A DNA stretch of 5,731 bases from an uncultured Bacteroidota bacterium. GTDB lineage: Bacteria; Bacteroidota; Bacteroidia; Chitinophagales; Chitinophagaceae. The position numbers and the translations under genes are program-made. The stretch spans positions 1 to 5,731 of the forward strand of contig CAMLEX010000356.1 of NCBI GenBank assembly GCA_946479055.1, in the 5' to 3' direction. The notes below the pieces were generated by a model. That model was not told where the DNA came from. It did no database searches and worked only from the letters and a program-made list of their open reading frames with translations. Positions 1 to 5,731 of the stretch are shown in pieces. Position 1 is the stretch's first letter. Every line of letters begins with the position of its first letter.

Positions 1-564
1 ATTGAAAACTGGAATGGTACCAGAACAGGTTATGTTATTAAAAAATTCATGGATCCCAATCCTGCTATAGTTGACATGAACCAAAAACAGGAGGTTCCAA
101 CTGTGCTGATTAGATTTACCGAAGTTGTATTTAATTACATAGAAGCTTGTCTGGAAACAGGTGACGAAGCCACTGCCAGAGAATGGCTTAATAAAATTCG
201 TTTTAGAGCAGGTATGCCTGCTACTACCGCAACAGGTAGTGCACTGGTAGATCTTTACCGCAATGAACGTAATATTGAAATGTTTGCAGAAGATCAGCGG
301 TTTTTTGATGCAAGACGCTGGATGATAGCGCCGGCAAAATTTGGACAAAAAGTGAAGATTATGGTTATTACGGGAACTCTAAAATCCACATTAAAACCTC
401 TAATTTACCGTTACAGTAAAGACAATTATAATTATAATTACCGTATCCAGGAGATCGAGTCAGGTGTCGAAAACCGAAGTTGGAATGACAAGGTTTATTT
501 CCCTCCAATTAAACTGGATGAAATGAACAAGAACAATAAGCTTATTCAGAATCCTGGCTATTAA
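1..564 (+). CDS. SusD/RagB family outer-membrane nutrient-binding lipoprotein (3' part only)
   Basis: This is the C-terminal part of a SusD/RagB protein, the surface lipoprotein that binds glycans or other nutrients and passes them to a SusC-type TonB-dependent channel. The reading frame is open from the first base, so the gene starts upstream; the internal ATG at 49 is not its start. The 187 codons present are about a third of a usual SusD (roughly 450-600 residues); signal peptide and TPR-like N-terminal region are missing. Numbering from window codon 1, family signatures are the helix with NYIEA (45-49), LNKIRFRAGMP (63-73), the ER...E...E..RFFDARRW helix (89-107), a late YFPPI segment, and the classic terminal NPGY (184-187). 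An intrinsic terminator follows 25 bases after the stop. A susC homologue is expected upstream, as susC and susD are normally paired. The ligand cannot be read from this fragment. Confidence 0.95.
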   Translation: MENWNGTRTGYVIKKFMDPNPAIVDMNQKQEVPTVLIRFTEVVFNYIEACLETGDEATAREWLNKIRFRAGMPATTATGSALVDLYRNERNIEMFAEDQRFFDARRWMIAPAKFGQKVKIMVITGTLKSTLKPLIYRYSKDNYNYNYRIQEIESGVENRSWNDKVYFPPIKLDEMNKNNKLIQNPGY

Positions 565-589
565 TAACGATTAATGCCCTAAATTTTAA

Positions 590-620
590 CTGTGCCGGCA
601 AATAACCGGCGCAGTTTTTT
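590..620 (+). terminator. Rho-independent terminator after the SusD-like gene
   Basis: A nine-pair stem (590-598 with 606-614, GC-rich, one G-U pair) closes a seven-base loop (599-605) and is followed directly by six T residues (615-620). It sits 25 bases past the SusD stop codon, where an operon terminator is expected. It should end the susCD transcript and uncouple it from the downstream lipoprotein genes. Confidence 0.87.
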
Positions 621-792
621 CATATAAGAGTACCTGATTTTTTTACACTGTCGGTTACAATTTTGAGATACTCAATTAAAACAGTCGTTTGTAAACTGCC
701 GCTAAACGCTAAGCATAGAGCTTTACATTCTTTAAAGATGATTAAAAGGTTTATTATTAATTTTTCGCCTGCTCCAGTTTTACATTTCTATC

Positions 793-823
793 ACTGCATG
801 CTGCGAAATAAAAACTATTTTTG
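793..823 (+). promoter_or_regulatory. Candidate Bacteroidota housekeeping promoter for the VCBS/ASPIC gene
   Basis: TATTTTTG at 816-823 matches the Bacteroidota -7 consensus TAnnTTTG at every fixed position. The string exactly 19 bases upstream (793-796, ACTG) matches only two of four bases of the TTTG -33 consensus, so the call rests on the -7 box. Transcription would start near 830, giving a leader of about 40 bases before the TTG start at 868. In such AT-rich DNA an eight-base match can occur by chance, so confidence is modest. Confidence 0.4.
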
Positions 824-867
824 AATCAATTCTGGTGATTTTTTTTAAATTCAAATAACACGTCCAA

Positions 868-3800
868 TTGAACGCAAATATTATTCGAAACTGTATTATT
901 ATTGCCTCGCTCACGTTGACGATAAGTGCATGCCACAATAAAGAAACTAAAACTGAAACTTCGGCTACAGATACAGCACATCTTTTTACCTTATTGCCGC
1001 CAGACAGCACACATGTTGATTTCAACAATCCGCTTACTGAAGGTTTAAATACCAACGTATTACTGTACGAATATTTTTACAATGGTGGCGGTGTAGCTGT
1101 TGGAGATGTTAATAATGATAAGTTGCAGGATATTTATTTTTCAAGTAATCTGGGTGATAATAAATTATACCTTAACAAGGGCGGTCTGCAGTTTCAGGAT
1201 ATTACGGCTGCTGCCAATGTACAGTCAAGACCCGGTCCATGGAAAACCGGCGTAACAATGGCCGATGTAAATGGAGACGGCAAAACGGACATCTATGTTT
1301 GTTATTCAGGCAAAATGCCTGCGATTAAAAGAGTAAATCAGTTGTTTATTAATACGGGAAATGATGCCAATGGCACACCAAAATTTGCTGAACAGGCTAG
1401 TGAATATGGCCTGGCAGATTCAGGATATAGTACCCAGGCATATTTTTTTGATTTTGACCGCGATAGTGATCTTGATATGTTTTTATTAAATCATAATCCC
1501 GACAATCTACCCTTATTAGACGAAACCAGTACATTGGCCTTGCTTGCCAAAAGAAATGATAATACCGGTGTCAAGTTATATAGAAACGACAATAATCATT
1601 TTGTAGATATAACCCTGAAAGCAGGCTTTAGCAGTTCTTCGCTCACTTATGGTTTAGGCGCTGGGATTGCGGATATTAATCTTGATGGATGGCCGGATAT
1701 TTATATTTCTAACGATTATGGTGTACCCGATTACATGTACATCAATAATAAAAATGGCAGTTTTACCGACCAGCTTGCATCGGCAATGGGTCATATCAGT
1801 CTTTTTTCAATGGGCAACAGTGTTGCCGACATTAACAATGATTGCCTTCCTGATATTTTCACCCTCGACATGTTGCCCGAAGATAACAATCGTCAAAAAT
1901 TATTATTTGCTCCGGATAATTATGAAAAATTTGATCTGGGGTTGCGCAGAGGTTTTCACCACCAGTACATGCGCAACATGCTTCAGTTGAATAATGGCGA
2001 TGGAACTTTTAGTGAAATAGGTCAGTTGTCTGGAATCTCAAATACCGACTGGAGTTGGGCGCCGTTATTTGCCGACCTTGACAATGATGGCTGGAAGGAT
2101 TTGTATGTGAGCAATGGATACCTGAGAGATTATACCAACATGGATTTTTTGAAATACAAATATGATTTTATTCAAAAAAAAGGACGCTTAAAAAAAGAAG
2201 AAGTACTGGACATCATTAAACAAATACCATCTTCAAATGTGGTGAATTATACTTACCGAAACAAGGGCGATTTAACATTTAATGATATCGGTACACAGTG
2301 GGGATTAACCTTACCTTCCAGCAGTAACGGAGCCGCGTATGCAGATCTGGATAATGACGGCGATCTGGACCTGGTAGTAAATAATATTAACCTGCCCGCT
2401 TTTATCTACCGTAATAATGGAGAAAAGCAAACTCAAAATCACTTCCTGCAAATTAAATTGGCTGGAGCCGGAAAAAATACGGATGGATATGGGGCGACCG
2501 TAACCATTTATCAAAAAAACAACAAGCAATACCTGGAGCAAACGCCTGCCAGGGGATTTCAGTCTACCGTATCGCCTGTATTACATTTTGGATTGGGGAA
2601 AGAAGCTTCGATCGACTCGTTACGCATTGTTTGGCTGGGCGGTAAAGAGCAGTTGCTTACCAATATCAAAGCGGACCAGCTACTTACTTTGAAAGAAAAT
2701 GAGGCTACCCGCCATTATAAAATCGCCAATCCTGTAAAACCTATTTTTAAAGAAATAAGCAGTCCTCTGAAATATACAAGTGCAGAAAATCATATCAATG
2801 ATTTTAAACGTCAGCCACTGTTGGTTAATCCGCTTTCTTTTAGTGGCCCTTGTATGGTAAAGGGGGATGTAAATGGGGATGGGTTGGAAGATATATTTGC
2901 AGGTGGAGGTAGCGGAAAACCTGGAGCACTCTATATTCAACAAAAAAGTGGCCAGTTTAGTCAAAAATTGCCCTCTGTTTTTGATGCGGAGTCTTTGGGC
3001 GAAGATGCGGATGCAGTGTTTGTTGATGTCAATAATGACAGTTATATTGATTTATATATTGCAGCCGGTGGGTATCATAATTATACAGCGGGAGATGTTT
3101 TATTACAAGACAGATTGTACCTGAATGATGGAAATGGAAACTTTAGCAAAGCGAATCATTCATTACCGGAAATGAAAGTTAGTAAAAGTTGTGTTCGAGC
3201 CGGAGATGTAAATGGAGACGGTTTTATTGACCTTTTTGTAGGCGGCAGAAATATTCCCGGGCAGTATCCAGAGATACCTCAAAGCTATTTGCTGGTAAAT
3301 GATGGCAAAGGAAATTTTACAGATAAAATTGAATTACTGGCACCACAGTTAAAAAATGCCGGTATGGTAACCGATGCAGCCTGGCTGGATATCAACAAGG
3401 ATAAAAAAGCTGACCTTATTGTTGTAGGCGAATGGATGCCGGTAACGGTGTTTGTTAATTCGAATGGAAAACTTGAAAATAAAACGTCCGATTATTTCAA
3501 TAAGGAGTATAGTGGCTGGTGGAATAAACTGTTGGTGTCAGATCTGAACAGCGATGGTATAAAGGATTTGGTAATCGGAAATATGGGCTTAAATACCCAG
3601 TGTAAAGTGAGTGATGCTGAACCTGCTGAAATGTGTTATAAAGATTTTGACAATAATGGATCGGTGGATCCCATACTTTGTCTTTATGTACAACACAAAA
3701 CTTATCCCTATGTAACCCGTGATGAACTATTGGATCAGATGAGCATCATGCGCACAAGGTTTACCGATTACAAATCCTATGCAAATACAACCTTGAAGGA

Positions 3801-4206
3801 TATTTTTTCTGCCGAAGAAATGGAAAATGTAAAGCATCTTCAGGCAAATGATCTCAGTACCGCTTATTTTGAGGGCGGTGCCGATGGCAAATTTCATAAA
3901 ATGACGCTTCCCATTCAGGCACAGTTTTCACCTGTATTTACTATCAACACAATTGATTATGATAAAGATGGCAAATTAGATCTGCTATTATGTGGCAATA
4001 TGAACCATGCACGTATACGTTTTGGTAAATATGATGCCAACTATGGAGTTCTTCTAAAAGGCGATGGCAAGGGTCATTTCAATTATATTAGCCAGCAACA
4101 ATCCGGTTTTCATATTTGGGGTGATGTACGCAGTGTACTTAGTATCAACAACAGCTTGTTGTTTGGAATCAATCAGCAACCGGTCAAGGCATATCAACAC
4201 AGGTAA
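868..4206 (+). CDS. VCBS/FG-GAP repeat lipoprotein with ASPIC/UnbV domain (CRTAC1-like)
   Basis: A large exported lipoprotein of 1112 residues, of the type common beside SusC/SusD genes in Bacteroidota. The start is TTG: the frame has a stop at 856-858 and no ATG or GTG between, and starting at 868 gives a complete signal peptide with hydrophobic residues 9-20 and lipobox ISAC, lipidated Cys22. There is no Shine-Dalgarno sequence, which is normal for the phylum. Fourteen DxDxDG-like calcium loops follow: Asp80, 133, 195, 269, 321, 403, 493, then 667, 720, 780, 841, 892, 926, 1030. Between the blocks, about residues 541-607 match ASPIC/UnbV (GYGATV, ARGFQS, HFGLG, IVWLGG). FG-GAP/VCBS repeats usually build beta-propellers; a binding or scaffold role is inferred, and no catalytic site is visible. 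The name 'RNA-binding protein' sometimes attached to this family has no support here. The last 230 residues, with RDELLDQM, LPIQAQFSPV and DANYG, resemble the conserved tail of this long subfamily. Probably co-transcribed with the next gene. Confidence 0.93.
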   Translation: MNANIIRNCIIIASLTLTISACHNKETKTETSATDTAHLFTLLPPDSTHVDFNNPLTEGLNTNVLLYEYFYNGGGVAVGDVNNDKLQDIYFSSNLGDNKLYLNKGGLQFQDITAAANVQSRPGPWKTGVTMADVNGDGKTDIYVCYSGKMPAIKRVNQLFINTGNDANGTPKFAEQASEYGLADSGYSTQAYFFDFDRDSDLDMFLLNHNPDNLPLLDETSTLALLAKRNDNTGVKLYRNDNNHFVDITLKAGFSSSSLTYGLGAGIADINLDGWPDIYISNDYGVPDYMYINNKNGSFTDQLASAMGHISLFSMGNSVADINNDCLPDIFTLDMLPEDNNRQKLLFAPDNYEKFDLGLRRGFHHQYMRNMLQLNNGDGTFSEIGQLSGISNTDWSWAPLFADLDNDGWKDLYVSNGYLRDYTNMDFLKYKYDFIQKKGRLKKEEVLDIIKQIPSSNVVNYTYRNKGDLTFNDIGTQWGLTLPSSSNGAAYADLDNDGDLDLVVNNINLPAFIYRNNGEKQTQNHFLQIKLAGAGKNTDGYGATVTIYQKNNKQYLEQTPARGFQSTVSPVLHFGLGKEASIDSLRIVWLGGKEQLLTNIKADQLLTLKENEATRHYKIANPVKPIFKEISSPLKYTSAENHINDFKRQPLLVNPLSFSGPCMVKGDVNGDGLEDIFAGGGSGKPGALYIQQKSGQFSQKLPSVFDAESLGEDADAVFVDVNNDSYIDLYIAAGGYHNYTAGDVLLQDRLYLNDGNGNFSKANHSLPEMKVSKSCVRAGDVNGDGFIDLFVGGRNIPGQYPEIPQSYLLVNDGKGNFTDKIELLAPQLKNAGMVTDAAWLDINKDKKADLIVVGEWMPVTVFVNSNGKLENKTSDYFNKEYSGWWNKLLVSDLNSDGIKDLVIGNMGLNTQCKVSDAEPAEMCYKDFDNNGSVDPILCLYVQHKTYPYVTRDELLDQMSIMRTRFTDYKSYANTTLKDIFSAEEMENVKHLQANDLSTAYFEGGADGKFHKMTLPIQAQFSPVFTINTIDYDKDGKLDLLLCGNMNHARIRFGKYDANYGVLLKGDGKGHFNYISQQQSGFHIWGDVRSVLSINNSLLFGINQQPVKAYQHR
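1105..2370 (+). repeat. N-terminal block of seven VCBS/FG-GAP calcium-loop repeats
   Basis: Seven nine-residue loops of the form DxDxDGxxD occur at protein residues 80, 133, 195, 269, 321, 403 and 493, spaced 52 to 90 residues apart and each followed by a hydrophobic beta-strand such as IYF, IYV or LYV. Several are preceded by small or hydrophobic residues such as VAVG, VTMA or GAGIA, as in FG-GAP propeller blades. The loops at 80 (DVNNDKLQD), 195 (DFDRDSDLD) and 321 (DINNDCLPD) lack the glycine. Seven blades would fit one closed seven-bladed propeller, which is inference. Confidence 0.85.
2488..2688 (+). other. ASPIC/UnbV domain coding segment
   Basis: Protein residues about 541-607 form the ASPIC/UnbV module, named from human cartilage acidic protein 1 (ASPIC/CRTAC1) and bacterial UnbV. 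Visible hallmarks are GYGATVTIY at the start, the ARGFQS turn, HFGLGK, a SLRIVWLGGKEQ strand pair and a final LLTLKE strand. The domain lies between the two calcium-loop blocks, not at the C-terminus. Its molecular function is not established. Confidence 0.85.
2866..3981 (+). repeat. C-terminal block of seven VCBS/FG-GAP calcium-loop repeats
   Basis: A second set of loops begins at protein residues 667, 720, 780, 841, 892, 926 and 1030. Those at 667 and 780 share DVNGDG with the loop at 133, and 892 and 1030 keep the glycine (DLNSDG, DYDKDG). Those at 841 (DINKDKKAD) and 926 (DFDNNGSVD) are degenerate. The 34-residue gap between 892 and 926 is too short for a normal blade, and the 104-residue gap before 1030 is unusually long, so this half may be an irregular propeller. 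Confidence 0.8.
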
Positions 4207-4277
4207 TTATTTAGGGCTTGCATCAATCTTTAGTTAGCTTGTGCGGCAGATTTTAGCAATATCAATTTTTCAGTTCA
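4207..4277. other. Short gap between the VCBS/ASPIC and haloperoxidase-family genes
   Basis: These 71 bases show no GC-rich hairpin followed by T residues, so nothing suggests that transcription ends after the upstream gene. TAGCTTG at 4235-4241 is one base short of the -7 consensus and lacks a TTTG at the right distance, so no convincing promoter is seen either. The simplest reading is co-transcription of the flanking genes. Confidence 0.5.
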
Positions 4278-5627
4278 ATGAAAACAATATCGTTTTTCTC
4301 TACAGTAAGGATAATTAGCCAAATTAAGGTTGCAATCATTTTTTTGCCGCTAATTTTTATATTAACATCCTGTTCGAAAAAAAAGGCATTACCCAAATTT
4401 GAAAATAAAGATATCAGTTCGGTCATTACCCAAATGACGGAAATTATGATGCAGGATATTACCAATCCGCCATTGGCTGCACGTTTTTTCTCATACACCT
4501 GTTTAGCTGGTTATGAAGTGGTGTCGCAGCATGATTCAAAATTCAAAAGCATGCATGGCGTCTTGAATGATTATCCCAGTATAAAAAAAATAGATTCAAT
4601 TCAATCATATGATTATCGTTTAGCTGCATTACTTGCAATGATGGAAACTGCAAAGAAAATGCAGCCTTCCGGTAAATTATTAGATGCATACGAATCAAAG
4701 TTTTTAGACTCATGTAGAAGCATAGGATTTGATAATGATATTATTGATAATTCTAAAAAGTATGCACAGGTAATAAGCAAACAAATACTTTCTTACGCAA
4801 AAGCTGACAGGTATAATAAAATAAGTAATCTGTCAAGATATACACCAGTTGGTAAGGAGGGCACATGGTATCCAACGCCACCTGCATTTATGGCTGCAGT
4901 TGAGCCCAATTTTAATACGGTTCGCCCTTTTGCACTTGATTCTGCAGCTCAGTTTAAACCGGCACCACCTGTTGCATTTAGCTCCGGCAAAGGCTCTCCA
5001 TTTTATGCATTAACAGAAGCTGTTTATGGGGAAGGTAAAGCAGCAATACCTGATCATATTGTTATTGCTTCATTCTGGGATTGTAATCCTTTTGCAGTAC
5101 AGAACCAGGGGCATCTTCAGTATGGATTTAAGAAAATTTCACCTGGTGCGCATTGGCTGGGTATTACAGGTATTGCCTGTGACAAAAGCAATAAAAGTTT
5201 TAATGAATCAATGCTGATCTATACGACTGTTTCTATCGGCTTGATGGATGCTTTTATGTGTTGCTGGGATGAAAAATACAGGAGCAACCGTCTACGGCCT
5301 GAAACAGCTATCAGAAAATTTATAGACCCTGAATGGAAACCATTGCTACAGACACCACCTTTCCCGGAATATCTGAGTGGGCACTCAACTATTTCAGCAG
5401 CGTCTGCTACAATCCTTACACATTATTTTGGAGATAATTTCGCTTATACAGATAGTGTTGAAGTTCGTTATGGGTTACCACCACGCTCATTTAAATCTTT
5501 TAACCACGCCTCGGATGAAGCGGGTATTTCAAGATTTTATGGTGGTATACATTTTATGGATGCAATTGACAATGGTAATATACAAGGTCAAAAAGTAGGA
5601 AAGTGGGTATTGCAGCGCCTTAAATAA
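4278..5627 (+). CDS. Vanadium-dependent haloperoxidase / PAP2-superfamily lipoprotein
   Basis: A 449-residue exported lipoprotein: basic N-terminus, hydrophobic stretch about 18-29, lipobox LTSC with Cys32. ATG at 4278 is the only ATG that includes the signal peptide (next in-frame Met is residue 53); no Shine-Dalgarno is seen. The C-terminal third carries the three-part vanadate/phosphate site: Lys333-x6-Arg340-Pro341, Ser367-Gly368-His369, and Ser418-Arg419 with His425. Spacings equal those of fungal vanadium chloroperoxidase (Lys353/Arg360, Ser402-Gly403-His404, Arg490/His496). Trp330 and Phe362 also fall at the positions of its Trp350 and Phe397. Known family activities are peroxide-driven halide oxidation with vanadate and, in relatives with the same fold, acid phosphatase activity; sequence alone does not separate these. 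Departures are LSGH instead of PSGH, and no Asp exactly four residues after His425 (Asp428 and Asp431 flank it). It should act in the periplasm or at the outer membrane. It follows the VCBS/ASPIC gene by 71 bases without a terminator, so an operon is likely. Confidence 0.88.
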   Translation: MKTISFFSTVRIISQIKVAIIFLPLIFILTSCSKKKALPKFENKDISSVITQMTEIMMQDITNPPLAARFFSYTCLAGYEVVSQHDSKFKSMHGVLNDYPSIKKIDSIQSYDYRLAALLAMMETAKKMQPSGKLLDAYESKFLDSCRSIGFDNDIIDNSKKYAQVISKQILSYAKADRYNKISNLSRYTPVGKEGTWYPTPPAFMAAVEPNFNTVRPFALDSAAQFKPAPPVAFSSGKGSPFYALTEAVYGEGKAAIPDHIVIASFWDCNPFAVQNQGHLQYGFKKISPGAHWLGITGIACDKSNKSFNESMLIYTTVSIGLMDAFMCCWDEKYRSNRLRPETAIRKFIDPEWKPLLQTPPFPEYLSGHSTISAASATILTHYFGDNFAYTDSVEVRYGLPPRSFKSFNHASDEAGISRFYGGIHFMDAIDNGNIQGQKVGKWVLQRLK

Positions 5628-5731
5628 ATTATATTTAACAGAACAGAAATAATTTGAACCACATAATATAAAAATCTTTCTAATTATTTTTCACATCTCT
5701 TATGATTCTTTACTCAATGGTAACAAGGCAT
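5628..5731. other. AT-rich downstream tail, no supportable gene
   Basis: The last 104 bases are strongly AT-rich. I see no stem-loop with a T tract that would terminate the upstream gene. TATTTTTC at 5685-5692 is close to a Bacteroidota -7 box but has no TTTG at proper spacing. An ATG at 5702 is open for ten codons to the window edge, too little to call a gene. Confidence 0.4.

Larger units (their letters stand above)
565..867. other. Intergenic region between the SusD-like gene and the VCBS/ASPIC lipoprotein gene
   Basis: This 303-base gap is AT-rich and has no supportable gene on either strand. It contains the intrinsic terminator at 590-620 and a candidate Bacteroidota promoter near 793-823. 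A second, poorer -7-like string (CAATTTTG, 658-665) has no partner -33 element. From about 621 to 790 I see no inverted repeat long enough for an operator, no riboswitch-like structure and no tRNA. The strand-minus open frame that covers its right end looks like a chance antisense frame. Confidence 0.7.

Noticed and set aside
424..441. Three tandem copies of a six-base unit (AATTAT-like) encoding NYNYNY in the SusD-like protein
   Set aside because: The tract is very short, in frame and within a region where SusD proteins often have Tyr/Asn-rich strands; there is no sign of a variable repeat locus.
824..846. Possible small hairpin (824-828 with 836-840) followed by a run of T, resembling an attenuator
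   Set aside because: The stem is only five pairs and mostly A-T, and it starts at or before the predicted transcription start, so it is unlikely to act as a terminator.
780..1055. 91-codon open frame on the minus strand over the start of the VCBS/ASPIC gene
   Set aside because: It lies antisense to the promoter region and signal peptide of a well supported gene, and its translation shows no recognisable motif.
2311..2964. Two minus-strand open frames (2311-2541 and 2680-2964)
   Set aside because: Both lie wholly inside the VCBS/ASPIC coding sequence, and their translations look like chance products of AT-rich DNA.
1667..3124. Plus-strand open frames in other phases (1667-1990 and 2873-3124)
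   Set aside because: They overlap the calcium-loop coding sequence in a shifted frame. Their length is explained by the constrained codons of the repeats.
868..4206. Reading the large protein as an RNA-binding protein or an integrin-like adhesin with known ligand
   Set aside because: The sequence shows only calcium loops and an ASPIC/UnbV domain. No RNA-binding motif or ligand-defining feature is visible.
4262..4498. 78-codon minus-strand open frame over the start of the haloperoxidase-type gene
   Set aside because: It is antisense to the signal peptide. Its apparent hydrophobic stretches are the complement of the A/T-rich leader codons.
5026..5598. Plus-strand shifted frames inside the haloperoxidase-type gene (5026-5217 and 5377-5598)
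   Set aside because: They overlap the highly conserved active-site coding region in another phase and have no independent support.
5702..5731. ATG at 5702 opening ten codons to the window edge, possible next gene
   Set aside because: It is too short to judge and has no signal-peptide or domain evidence. Its only promoter-like string lies just upstream without a -33 partner.

Overview
The window looks like chromosomal DNA from a Bacteroidota bacterium, probably of the Chitinophagaceae or a close relative. The phylum call rests on the C-terminus of a SusD/RagB outer-membrane lipoprotein, two further lipoproteins with Bacteroidota-style signal peptides, start codons lacking a Shine-Dalgarno sequence, and a TAnnTTTG-type promoter element. 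The family-level placement is inference from overall gene style. All genes lie on the + strand, and composition is fairly even and AT-rich. I see no mobile element, tRNA, rRNA or CRISPR array.

Layout: (1) 1-564 is the last 187 codons of a SusD-like protein, the end of a SusC/SusD uptake operon that begins upstream of the window. A strong intrinsic terminator (590-620) closes it. (2) 565-867 is a gap holding that terminator and a candidate promoter (-7 element at 816-823). (3) 868-4206 encodes a 1112-residue lipoprotein starting at TTG. It has fourteen calcium-loop (VCBS/FG-GAP) motifs in two blocks of seven, separated by an ASPIC/UnbV domain. (4) After 71 bases without a visible terminator, 4278-5627 encodes a 449-residue lipoprotein of the vanadium-dependent haloperoxidase/PAP2 phosphatase superfamily, with all expected vanadate-binding residues present. 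(5) 5628-5731 is an AT-rich tail with no supportable gene.

The SusD protein would bind a ligand at the cell surface for import by its SusC partner. The VCBS/ASPIC protein is probably a calcium-stabilised beta-propeller-like envelope protein that binds glycans or proteins. The third protein would be an envelope enzyme that either oxidises halides with peroxide or hydrolyses phosphoesters. Genes 2 and 3 probably share a transcript, while the terminator separates them from the susCD operon. All three families are known. The main open question is what substrate links a surface uptake pair, a large propeller lipoprotein and a vanadate-type enzyme. I found no clear sign of a wholly new system.
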